Source: CALGLS01 sp047626155 | GTDB lineage: Bacteria; Bacteroidota; Bacteroidia; Chitinophagales; Saprospiraceae | Assembly: GCA_047626155.1 (NCBI GenBank) | Contig: JBLHRR010000097.1 | Location: forward strand, 1 to 21,235 | Length of the DNA stretch: 21,235 bases | Direction of reading: 5' to 3' | Shown: positions 1-6,613 of the stretch, in pieces | Layout: the number at the start of each line of letters is the position of its first letter | How positions within the stretch are numbered: position 1 is the stretch's first letter | Program-made: the position numbers and the translations under genes | Notes under the pieces: generated by a model | Told to the model about the DNA's origin: nothing | The model's database searches: none | The model's input: only the letters and a program-made list of their open reading frames with translations

Positions 1-399
1 AAAGTAATCGGAAACGGAACAACTGCCGAAATCCAGGAATACAACTTCATGCACGAAGAGGTAGCTGCTGGCAAAAACTACTATCGTCTACGCCAAGTAG
101 ATTTCGACGGTGCTTTCGAATACAGTGATGTAGCAGTAGTAGAAATCAAAGGAGAAGGACAAGTACAGATTCGCCCAACTTTGGCAAACGAAAATGTAAC
201 GCTTTCTTTCGGTGAAACCACTCGTCAGGAAACACAAGTACAGATTATTGATATTGCAGGACGTAAGGTAATGTCTACTTCAATTGCTGCAGGAACAGAG
301 CAGATGGACTTGTCAGTTGCTATACTCCAAAAAGGATTGTACTTCGTACAGCTTGCGCTAAATGGAGAACTAACTACTTTGAAATTTGTAAAGCAGTAA
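1..399 (+). CDS. C-terminal end of a T9SS-secreted protein (5' partial)
   Basis: The reading frame is open from base 1, so the true start lies outside the window; 132 residues are visible. The segment YYRLRQVDFDG followed by EYSDVAVVEI is the beta-strand pattern common just before sorting domains in Bacteroidota surface proteins. The last ~75 residues (strand, IIDIAGRKV, MDLSVAILQKGLYFVQL, then a final TLKFVKQ) match the type A T9SS C-terminal sorting domain (Por secretion tail family). The protein is therefore probably exported through the outer membrane and then cleaved and anchored or released. The catalytic or binding part is upstream and unseen, so its function cannot be named. A strong terminator follows the stop codon. 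Confidence 0.85.
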   Translation, partial: KVIGNGTTAEIQEYNFMHEEVAAGKNYYRLRQVDFDGAFEYSDVAVVEIKGEGQVQIRPTLANENVTLSFGETTRQETQVQIIDIAGRKVMSTSIAAGTEQMDLSVAILQKGLYFVQLALNGELTTLKFVKQ

Positions 400-446
400 G
401 CTTCTGCTAAAAAAGACATTTATCAAAGTTTAATTTTTGATGAATG

Positions 447-482
447 ACAGCCGCTTTGGATTATTCCGGAGCGGCTGTTTTT
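447..482 (+). terminator. Rho-independent terminator of the T9SS cargo gene
   Basis: A 13-bp stem (447-459 with 466-478, two G-U pairs, core ACAGCCGCT/AGCGGCTGT) with a 6-nt loop is followed directly by T478-482. It lies 48 bp after the stop of the partial gene and ends that transcript. Confidence 0.88.
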
Positions 483-585
483 GTTAATACAGTACCCTGT
501 TTCTGTTAATTTCGATAGGCTCTAAATAGTTTCTTCGTTCGAATGCTTAAAAAGGAGTAACTTGATAACAACAAAAAACAAAACC

Positions 586-1347
586 ATGAAAGTACTACTC
601 TCCATATACTTACCTATTGCTTTTCTGTGCCTGTCGTTTTTAGAAAGCCCAACATCTCTTAGTCCAGACCCCGATAAAGACTTAGTTGCGTACTATTCTT
701 TTAATCAATGTGATGCACGCGATGAAAGTGGAAACGACTCAGATGGTGTCCTTTTCGGGAGAACGTCTTGTTGGTGTGGGGTACAGGGAGAGGGCCTTTT
801 ATTGGATGGACAATTAGACCATATCGAATTTCCTGGAAGGGTGAATGCGGCATTCAATACAACTGATTTTACTATTAGTTTCTACGTGAAAACGGAACAG
901 TATTCCGTCTTTGAGCAAAGCTTATTTTCTAAAAGAGAAAGTTGCGATAGTCTTTTTCAAATGTTTGATATTCGTTTTGATATGAATCGGAAAGAGATCA
1001 TTACGGAGGTTTATGAGCAGGAGGAAAAATACTTTCCTGGCTTATCTCCTGAAATGGATGGAAACGGTTGGATACACTTTGCCTTAGTTAGAAATGGTAC
1101 ATGGGCTTACACTTACGTAAATGGAATGTTACAACAGGAAAGCAGAAAATGCACCGGGGTAGATATTTCAAACGATGCCGTTCTTTCTTTTTCTAACAGT
1201 CCTTGCGTAAAAGGAAGTCAAGTAAGACGGTTTAAAGGGATATTAGACGAACTGCGTGTTTATGAAAGAGCTTTAACTGAAGAGGAAGTCTGGAAGTTGT
1301 ATTTGAGGAATCCAGTTGAAAATGCAAATGACGACTGTCTAACTTAA
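586..1347 (+). CDS. Secreted LamG/concanavalin A-like domain protein
   Basis: 253 residues from the ATG at 586. Residues 1-19 form a hydrophobic export signal (MKVLLSIYLP then IAFLCLSF). The rest is one Laminin_G_3-type jelly-roll: LVAYYSFN (33-40), GLLLDGQLDHIEF (70-82), TDFTISFYVKTEQ (93-105), GWIHFALVRNG (161-171) and the typical closing strand LDELRVYERALTEEEV (220-235). Such domains bind carbohydrate or act as spacers in surface proteins; no enzyme domain or T9SS tail is present, so the role is unknown. An in-frame TTG at 562 lies 4 nt after AAAAAGGAG and would add eight residues; I prefer the ATG because the signal peptide then begins normally and SD sequences are rare here. The final codons are duplicated (see the 1333-1362 repeat). 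Confidence 0.8.
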   Translation: MKVLLSIYLPIAFLCLSFLESPTSLSPDPDKDLVAYYSFNQCDARDESGNDSDGVLFGRTSCWCGVQGEGLLLDGQLDHIEFPGRVNAAFNTTDFTISFYVKTEQYSVFEQSLFSKRESCDSLFQMFDIRFDMNRKEIITEVYEQEEKYFPGLSPEMDGNGWIHFALVRNGTWAYTYVNGMLQQESRKCTGVDISNDAVLSFSNSPCVKGSQVRRFKGILDELRVYERALTEEEVWKLYLRNPVENANDDCLT

Positions 1348-1362
1348 GACGGTCTAACTTAA
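1333..1362 (+). repeat. 15-bp tandem duplication at the LamG gene stop
   Basis: GACTGTCTAACTTAA (1333-1347) is followed directly by GACGGTCTAACTTAA (1348-1362), with one mismatch. The first copy encodes the last four residues DCLT and the stop; the second repeats the same phase and would give DGLT and a second stop. It abuts the truncated end of the neighbouring pseudogene. Confidence 0.85.
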
Positions 1363-1368
1363 GTCAGC

Positions 1369-1930
1369 TCACCCTACAGTCAAAAGACATCCTGAATACC
1401 AAACATAGGCCATGCTAATCAGAGCGACTAGATTAGATAACAAACCAAAGGATTTTATTTGAAACAAGGTGTATCTTTTCGTTTTAAAAATCAATCTAGT
1501 AATAGCCAAATCAAGGCGAGAACCAGCATGCCGCCAAATATCAATTCCTGAAAATATATTGTTAAGATAAGCACTTGCACAACTAGAATGGCTTTCCAAA
1601 GTTGCTTTAATTGTTCTTTACTCCCTCTTGCACCAAACCAAAATTATCCTTACGAGGATTTAGCGCATCTGTTTTTTGGTCTACCATGTCATTCCAGCCA
1701 TATGCTAAAAAGTTGAGTGGAAAGGTAATGTAAAAAAAGCCTAGCCAGAAAGAACTATTTTGCCAGATGTCCATTTGACTGGTTGGTAAAAGGTATAGCC
1801 ATGTGGTTGCAGACCAAAGGCCAGGTCGGGAGACCTTTAGGCAGAATGATAGCCTGTTTGTAATCAGGCTGGCTAAAGGTACCGAGAATAGGAAAGAGTA
1901 ATAAATTTTGAATTGGAGAGGAGAGGACTA
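1369..1930 (-). pseudogene. Remnant of a UbiA-family prenyltransferase
   Basis: Reading the minus strand, three consecutive segments in three different frames join into one UbiA-like protein. Segment A (about 1930-1607) holds SRPGLW (RPGLW at 1814-1828), a hydrophobic helix, and the diagnostic prenyl-diphosphate/Mg motif NDMVDQKTDALNPRK (ND at 1688-1693, NPRK at 1649-1660); it ends in a stop at 1607-1609. Segment B (about 1650-1491) continues as FGARGSKEQLKQLWK and a membrane helix (GGMLVLALIWLLL), then stops at 1491-1493. Segment C (about 1500-1369) gives FKTKRYTLFQIKSFGLLSN, which aligns with the usual RFK-KPF-D--SN region. No ATG is found near the expected N-terminus, and roughly the last 90 residues of a normal ~290-residue family member are missing. 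The NDxxDxxxDxxNPRK form resembles carotenoid or menaquinone-type UbiA enzymes. At least two frameshifts make it non-functional unless there are sequencing errors. Confidence 0.75.
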
Positions 1931-1970
1931 TTTAGTGGGGGATCAAATGTAACTAGCGATGTTTGCTAAT

Positions 1971-2000
1971 AAAAAAAACTCTCTTCCAAAAGAAAGAGAG
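1971..2000 (-). terminator. Intrinsic terminator for minus-strand transcription
   Basis: Stem CTCTCTT (1979-1985) with AAGAGAG (1994-2000), 8-nt loop; on the minus strand the hairpin is followed by T8 (plus A1971-1978). The stem is only 7 bp, so its strength is moderate. There is no intact minus-strand gene just upstream that would need it. Confidence 0.55.
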
Positions 2001-2092
2001 CTGTATCCTACATGAATTTGGTTAGAATTCAATCTACTTTCTTGCCTTATGAAATGTAGATTTGATGTAGGGACTATAAATGTTCTTTTAAA

Positions 2093-2152
2093 TGTCACAA
2101 GCTTCGAGGGTTTCCCAACAGAAGAGGCTGAAGGCACCTCGAAGCTATGACA
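2093..2152. repeat. 60-nt interrupted inverted repeat
   Basis: AGCTTCGAGG (2100-2109) pairs perfectly with CCTCGAAGCT (2137-2146). Outside it TGTCA (2093-2097) pairs with TGACA (2148-2152), with a 2/1-nt internal loop. The 27-nt centre is unpaired or weakly paired. The arms are long and more GC-rich than their surroundings, as in interspersed palindromic repeats or structured RNA. Confidence 0.8.
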
Positions 2153-2281
2153 GTCATCCACTAGATAGGCAAAAGCCGTATTTTTAATTAAGCATTTTTT
2201 CATTGGAGCTTTAAATAATAGAAAGAAAAGCCACCGGTAAATGATAAATGCTTAGGGTTGTGTTTTTATATACTTCGCGGC

Positions 2282-2397
2282 ATTAAAGCCAACTAGTATT
2301 GGTGTGTTTATTTGTTTACTTATGGCCCGCCTAAAGGGAAAGATCTTATGTTATGTGAAAAGGTGGAAGTGATATGTTTTCACATCCAGGCTTTAAT
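2282..2397. repeat. Nested inverted repeats (possible multi-stem RNA)
   Basis: The outer stem ATTAAAGCC (2282-2290) pairs perfectly with GGCTTTAAT (2389-2397). Three bases inside its right arm lies a second perfect 9-bp stem, ATGTGAAAA (2353-2361) with TTTTCACAT (2377-2385), 15-nt loop. A weak CCC/GGG stem (2326-2328 with 2336-2338) could give a third arm. The two main pairings are exact by eye; that they fold in an RNA is inference. Confidence 0.6.
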
Positions 2398-2470
2398 TTT
2401 AGTGATTATATGTATTTAAGGGGATTAGGGGGTATTAGAACATATAGATATGGTCATACCAACAATAACA

Positions 2471-2478
2471 CAAATTTA
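2471..2478 (-). promoter_or_regulatory. -7-like element, minus strand
   Basis: The minus strand reads TAAATTTG, a full match to the Bacteroidota -7 consensus TAnnTTTG. No TTTG is seen 19 nt upstream, so this is a weak call on its own. Confidence 0.3.
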
Positions 2479-2631
2479 GCTCAGTGAATAATTAGTTTGG
2501 TTGACATATATACATTAATTTGGAGGTTAATAAAAGGACTTAATGTTGATTTTTAAAAGTTGATTAATTGATTTACAGGTAGTTGTAGTTTTTAAAGCAT
2601 GCTATTGTTGGACATTTATAATTGGTAAGAA

Positions 2632-4146
2632 ATGGAAGAACTCAGAGAGCTGGTAAATATTGTGAATAAGCAGAAGTTAAAAGGCCTTAATGTAATGACG
2701 AATTACGCTAAAAAGGGGAAGTTGAATAGCTTATATAATGGAGTACATTCCGGTAAGTATACCACAGATGAAGAAGCGATAAAAGCAATATATCCCACTG
2801 AAAAATCAGCCAAGGATTCTTATCGAAAGTTGAAGAAGCGATTAATCGATCAGCTCGTTAACACGGTATTGTTTATCGGGGCCTCAGATGGTTTTACTAA
2901 AAGTCAGCAGATCCTTTATAATTGTTTGAAGTATAGCGCTGCTGCCAGAATAGTTCGATTTAGAAGTGGCTTTAAGGTATCGGAAATGTTGGCGAAGAAA
3001 ACCTTGAAGACCGCCATGCAATTAGAACAATCGGTGGTTGTTCTTGAAATGCTGGACTTATTGAGAGGGCTTATGAGCCGAAAAGGAGATAAAAGAGCAT
3101 TTGAAAAATACGATCGTTTATTTCAGCAATATAACCAGTTGGTACAAGCAGAATACAAAGCAAAAGGTTACCTCGATCATGTGGTCATGTTGATTAGTAG
3201 ATCTGCAGCTATGAATGAAGTAATTCCTTTGATTCGAGAATATGAAGTGGAACTTAGACAAATAAAACTGGAAAGAACCTCTTCCGCATTTCTGGCTTAT
3301 AGCTACCTTATCTATGTAGATAGGTGTGAATTTGAAAATGACCATAAAGGCTTGCAAGAGAACTGTGAGGAGATCATCAATCTTCTGGAGGAGAGAACCT
3401 CAACAAACCGGACTTTCATTTTTGTTTTTTTATTTAAAAGTTTAGATACTTACCGTAGGTTTCAACAATTTGAAAAAGGAAAGGAGGCACTACAAAAGTC
3501 CTTGGCGTTTATTTCAGGAAAGCAATCCGCAAATTGGGTTCTAGTGAAATCGCAATACGTTAGACTCTGTTTTTTTTGTAATAAAATAGAAGAAGGTTAC
3601 ATAGGATTTCAAAGTGTATTAGCCAGTAAACTATTGAAGCGACTCTCTCCTGCTGAACAGGAACCCTGGGAAGTATATAAAGCGTATTTTGCTTGGTTTA
3701 AAAGTATCGGAGGATTGGTGGTCGAAGAAGAACCAAAGAAAGGCTCCTTTTTTAGGCCAGGAAAATTCATCAATATGGTTCCGATACAAAATAAAGACAA
3801 GGCAGGATATAACGCATCTGTCTTAGTTTTACAATTGCTCTTTCTTATTCAGATGAGAAACCATGATGCACTAATTGATAAAACAGAAGCATTAAAGGCT
3901 TATGCCTATCGTTATCTTCATCAGAGACAAATGTATCGGACAAATTGTTTCGTGAAATTATTGTTATTGATACCCTCTTGCTACTTCAATAAGACAGCTA
4001 TTATTCGTAAGTCAGAGCCATTGTTAAACAAGATGTCATCAAGAGCGGTAAGCGAAGGTTCCATCTCTACAAACATGGAGATTGTTCCTTATGAAATACT
4101 TTGGGCTATGGTGTTAGATTTATTGGATAATACCTTTTCAAAATAA
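2632..4146 (+). CDS. Uncharacterised all-helical protein, 504 aa
   Basis: No known domain can be named. The chain is soluble, without signal peptide or membrane segment, and almost wholly helical with TPR-like spacing. An N-terminal block (1-80) is basic, with YRKLKKRLIDQLVNTVLF at 64-81, and includes a KYTTDEEAIKAIYP segment. A series of helical hairpins from about 90 to 500 follows (for example YRRFQQFEKGKEALQKSL, a tetratricopeptide-like pair). From memory it resembles lineage-specific uncharacterised proteins of Lewinella-like bacteria that occur as paralogues; this should be checked. It starts at an ATG after an A/T-rich leader with no SD. It is convergent with the hybrid kinase gene, the stop codons being only 6 bp apart and with no visible terminator. 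A role as a scaffold or regulator is possible but unproven. A T8 run lies at 3570-3577. Confidence 0.8.
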   Translation: MEELRELVNIVNKQKLKGLNVMTNYAKKGKLNSLYNGVHSGKYTTDEEAIKAIYPTEKSAKDSYRKLKKRLIDQLVNTVLFIGASDGFTKSQQILYNCLKYSAAARIVRFRSGFKVSEMLAKKTLKTAMQLEQSVVVLEMLDLLRGLMSRKGDKRAFEKYDRLFQQYNQLVQAEYKAKGYLDHVVMLISRSAAMNEVIPLIREYEVELRQIKLERTSSAFLAYSYLIYVDRCEFENDHKGLQENCEEIINLLEERTSTNRTFIFVFLFKSLDTYRRFQQFEKGKEALQKSLAFISGKQSANWVLVKSQYVRLCFFCNKIEEGYIGFQSVLASKLLKRLSPAEQEPWEVYKAYFAWFKSIGGLVVEEEPKKGSFFRPGKFINMVPIQNKDKAGYNASVLVLQLLFLIQMRNHDALIDKTEALKAYAYRYLHQRQMYRTNCFVKLLLLIPSCYFNKTAIIRKSEPLLNKMSSRAVSEGSISTNMEIVPYEILWAMVLDLLDNTFSK

Positions 4147-4152
4147 ACCCAA

Positions 4153-6108
4153 TTACTCGGTCACAGGTACCAATAAGGAAAGAATTTTATCGTACAAATC
4201 TTCTGGTTGGAAAGGTTTGGACAGGTAGTCATTTATTCCAATTTTTTTGCATTTATCCATTTCTGATTTAGAAGCATTTGCTGTCAGTGCAACAATAGGT
4301 ACAGTGTCTGTTTCTCTGATCCGCTTGGAAGCTTCAAGGCCTCCCATAACAGGCATCTGTAAGTCCATAAGTATAAGGTCGTAGCCATGCTCTCTGAATT
4401 TTTCAATAGCAATCAAACCATTCTCTGCAATGTCAACGGTTATTTTGTCAGACCAGGTGGTTAAGACCTTTTTAGTGGCAATCTGATTTAGGAAATGATC
4501 TTCTACTAACAAGATCTTAATTGGAATTTCCGGTAAGCCAACCTCATCTCTATGTTGCTTTTGGATCGCTTCTACCGGCAGCTCTATTTTGTATTGTGTA
4601 CCAGCGTTATCCTTGTCTGTAATATTAATGTTACCATTTAAAACTCCAATCAGCTTTAAAGCGACTGCAAACCCGAGTTTGCTGACTTTTGTTTTGTCAT
4701 TCGTTTGTCTTACATCATCACTTTGCAACAAGGTTTCGGAGTCAAGTAGTTCCTTAATTACTTTTGATCCTAGCCAAGAATTTTTGTCTGTGATGGAGAT
4801 GTTTAACAATACTTCTCCACTCTGTTGCTGTTGGTGATTTATTTCAATGTTTAGCGGGGGGGGCTCAGAATTGTTTAATAGGATGAATTCAGTTAGATTA
4901 TATAAAATTTGAGTGATTTTATTGGAGTCACTTAAAATTATTCTTGGTAAGCTTTCGCTCCAGTTGAAAAGAATAGTAGAGCGGTTTTTCTCCGCCTTTA
5001 TCTGCAGTACTTTTTTCATGCTTTTTAGCAGGTCTCTAATCTTGAATTCGGATTCATCAATCTTCAATTCTTTAGAAGCCAACATAGAAAAATTCAACAT
5101 GTTGTTTACCATCATAGATAGATCGTCAACAGATATTTTTAAGCCGTCAATATATTCTTTCTGTTGAACGTCTCCGTTCGTTTTTTCCAAAAGGAAAAGC
5201 AAGTTTACAATCGAAGAAAGTGGTGTTCGAATGTGGAATCCAATATCAGCTAATGCTTCTTCTCTGAATTGGAAAGTGTTTTTAGATACATTTTTTTCCA
5301 GGAGCAATTGCTCTGAAATCTTACGTGCAGTTACATCTTGAATCGCTCCAACCAGTAAGATCTTGTTATTGATTTCTTCAAAAGAAACCTTAGCTTGAAG
5401 GTCAACGTGTTTTACGTTATGTTCACCCGTTACAATACGATGTTCAATATTATGTAATTCGCTATCTTTAGCTGCGGCTTCGAAAAAGGCTTCTACGGTC
5501 ACACGATCCTCTGCATGTACGTGGCTGATGTAGTCGGAAAGGGTAGGAGAGAAGCTATTGGGTTGACGATCAATGATCCGGAAGATCTCGTTGGTCCAGG
5601 TCATTTCATTAGAAACAATATCCATTTCCCAATTCCCAAAACTAGCCATTTCCTGCGCCTCTAAAAAACGGTTTTCACTGATCGCTAGATTCTTCGCCGT
5701 TTCTTCCAATTTCAGCTGACTCTTATATCGCTGTAAGGAATATCGGATAGCGCGGCCTAATAATTTTCCATCAAATTGTCCTTTAACTAAGAAGTCCTGC
5801 GCACCCGCTTTGATGGCTTGATTGCCAACGATTTCATTATTCATACCAGTCATAACAATAACAGGAACATTAGGAACACGGTCTAAGAATTTAGAAAGCG
5901 TTTTGAAGCCATTGCTGTCGGGGAGGGATAAATCTAACAATACAATTTCAATCGGCTTCTCCAATGAGATTTCAATACCTTCAAATAAAGTATCTGCGCG
6001 ATAAAGATCATGTTTAATGGATGCTTCCATCAAGTGGTGCTCCAACAACTTATAGTCGGCAGAGTTATCTTCGATGAGTAGAATATTTGTTTTGTTTAGG
6101 GTGCTCAT
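4153..6108 (-). CDS. Hybrid sensor protein REC-PAS-DHp-HATPase-like-REC, probable pseudokinase
   Basis: 651 residues, cytoplasmic (no membrane helix). REC1 (7-125): acidic pair E13/D14, phosphoacceptor D59 in LLDLSLPD, T87, K109. PAS with PAC-like end (145-265). DHp (about 278-345): H292 in GFHIRTPLSS, where the residue after His is Ile instead of the usual Glu/Asp. ATPase-like region (about 355-513) is badly eroded: the N-box Asn is replaced (ILYNLTEFILLNN), the G1 glycines are gone apart from D441 (ISITDKNSWLG), and G2 reads SKLGFAVALKL. REC2 (530-648) is intact: E536/D537, D582 in LMDLQMPVMGG, T609, K631. By homology it would pass phosphate between receivers or act as a scaffold rather than use ATP itself. 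A C8 tract encodes P416-P418. It lies 58 bp after a response-regulator gene on the same strand, probably in one operon. Confidence 0.9.
   Translation of the reverse strand: MSTLNKTNILLIEDNSADYKLLEHHLMEASIKHDLYRADTLFEGIEISLEKPIEIVLLDLSLPDSNGFKTLSKFLDRVPNVPVIVMTGMNNEIVGNQAIKAGAQDFLVKGQFDGKLLGRAIRYSLQRYKSQLKLEETAKNLAISENRFLEAQEMASFGNWEMDIVSNEMTWTNEIFRIIDRQPNSFSPTLSDYISHVHAEDRVTVEAFFEAAAKDSELHNIEHRIVTGEHNVKHVDLQAKVSFEEINNKILLVGAIQDVTARKISEQLLLEKNVSKNTFQFREEALADIGFHIRTPLSSIVNLLFLLEKTNGDVQQKEYIDGLKISVDDLSMMVNNMLNFSMLASKELKIDESEFKIRDLLKSMKKVLQIKAEKNRSTILFNWSESLPRIILSDSNKITQILYNLTEFILLNNSEPPPLNIEINHQQQQSGEVLLNISITDKNSWLGSKVIKELLDSETLLQSDDVRQTNDKTKVSKLGFAVALKLIGVLNGNINITDKDNAGTQYKIELPVEAIQKQHRDEVGLPEIPIKILLVEDHFLNQIATKKVLTTWSDKITVDIAENGLIAIEKFREHGYDLILMDLQMPVMGGLEASKRIRETDTVPIVALTANASKSEMDKCKKIGINDYLSKPFQPEDLYDKILSLLVPVTE
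4856..4863. repeat. Eight-base G/C homopolymer in the hybrid kinase gene
   Basis: G8 on the plus strand is C8 on the coding strand: GAG CCC CCC CCG CTA. Loss of one C gives GAG CCC CCC CGC TAA, an immediate stop; gain of one gives GCT AAA CAT TGA, a stop four codons on. Both cut the protein near residue 418, before most of the ATPase-like region and REC2. Such tracts are known slippage sites. Confidence 0.9.
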
Positions 6109-6166
6109 AGGTCCGAGTTGTGTATTAATGCTTTATATTATTTAGCCCTGCCTTAAGGGCAATGTT

Positions 6167-6613
6167 TTAGGACAACATGTTTGGTAGCACAGCTGTTTGC
6201 AACCAAAACCTTTCAATGTGTTGGATGATTTCAAAGAATCGATCGAAATCTACTGGTTTATTTATGAAGCCATTGACATGTAAATCATAGCTTTTGATAA
6301 TGTCATATTCTGAGTTAGAAGTTGTTAGAATAATGACAGGGATTCTTTTAAGCTCCGGGTCAGATTTTATTTCCGCGAGTATTTCCTTACCACTCTTTTT
6401 AGGCAAATTCAAGTCTAATAAAATGAGGTCAGGGCTTTTCGCATCTTCGTATTTGTTTTCCTTCTTTAAGAAATGAATGGCTTCAAGGCCATCCATGACA
6501 ACGGTGAGGTCTATGGTCGATCGGCACTCGTTGAATGCCTCTTGCATTAGCCGAACATCGCCCGGATTGTCTTCTATTAATAATACATTAACTGGTCGTG
6601 TTTTTACTTGCAT
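6167..6613 (-). CDS. Stand-alone response regulator (CheY/Rcp1-like)
   Basis: A single receiver domain of 148 residues with no output domain. Conserved sites: E14/D15 (LLIEDNPGDV), phosphoacceptor D67 (LILLDLNLPKKSG), T97 (PVIILTTS) and K119 (NGFINKPVDF). The EDNPGDV-RL-QEAF opening and the LPKKSG loop are typical of the Rcp1-type regulators that partner phytochrome-like and PAS-containing hybrid kinases. I chose the ATG at 6613 because the family usually begins a few residues before the VLLIEDN strand; in-frame ATGs at 6682 and 6703 would add 23-30 unrelated residues. It is followed after 58 bp by the hybrid sensor gene, so it is probably the first gene of that operon and a partner in the phosphotransfer. 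The spacer holds a short stem (GCCCT 6145-6149 with AGGGC 6156-6160). Confidence 0.87.
   Translation of the reverse strand: MQVKTRPVNVLLIEDNPGDVRLMQEAFNECRSTIDLTVVMDGLEAIHFLKKENKYEDAKSPDLILLDLNLPKKSGKEILAEIKSDPELKRIPVIILTTSNSEYDIIKSYDLHVNGFINKPVDFDRFFEIIQHIERFWLQTAVLPNMLS

Larger units (their letters stand above)
1971..2478 (-). ncRNA. Candidate structured minus-strand transcript (unproven)
   Basis: Transcribed right to left, this interval would run from a -7-like box (TAAATTTG on the minus strand, plus positions 2471-2478) through a nested pair of perfect 9-bp stems (2282-2397), then a 60-nt inverted repeat (2093-2152), to a hairpin followed by eight T at 1971-2000. The RNA would be roughly 490 nt. 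It lacks the conserved elements I would expect of tmRNA (GTTCGAATC T-arm) or RNase P RNA, so it matches no family I know. No -33 element was seen at the expected spacing. It could instead be an intergenic repeat or a decayed gene. Confidence 0.3.
1348..2631. other. 1.28-kb stretch without an intact protein gene
   Basis: The left half is the UbiA pseudogene. The right half (1940-2631) has no convincing coding sequence; the longest open frame, 1943-2203 on the minus strand, runs through an inverted repeat and a terminator-like hairpin and has no recognisable domain. It contains the inverted repeats, -7-like box and terminator listed separately. No clear promoter for the downstream plus-strand gene at 2632 was found. 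Confidence 0.7.

Noticed and set aside
562..585. TTG start with SD-like AAAAAGGAG for the LamG gene
   Set aside because: Possible, but the ATG at 586 gives a normal signal peptide and SD-driven TTG starts would be unusual here.
1943..2203. 86-codon minus-strand open frame
   Set aside because: It runs through the long palindrome and the terminator-like hairpin, has no domain or protein-like pattern, and is better explained as a by-product of the repeat or RNA.
1971..2478. tmRNA or RNase P RNA in the gene-poor region
   Set aside because: On neither strand did I find the T-arm GTTCGAATC, an acceptor stem, a tag reading frame or the conserved RNase P core motifs.
2501..2527. TTGACA-like box and TAATTTGG as promoter of the 2632 gene
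   Set aside because: The candidate -7 is one base short of TAnnTTTG and the spacing does not fit the Bacteroidota promoter; E. coli-type -35 boxes are not a guide in this phylum.
3570..3577. T8 run in the helical orphan gene as a phase-variation site
   Set aside because: T runs of this length are expected in A/T-rich DNA, and nothing about the gene suggests switching.
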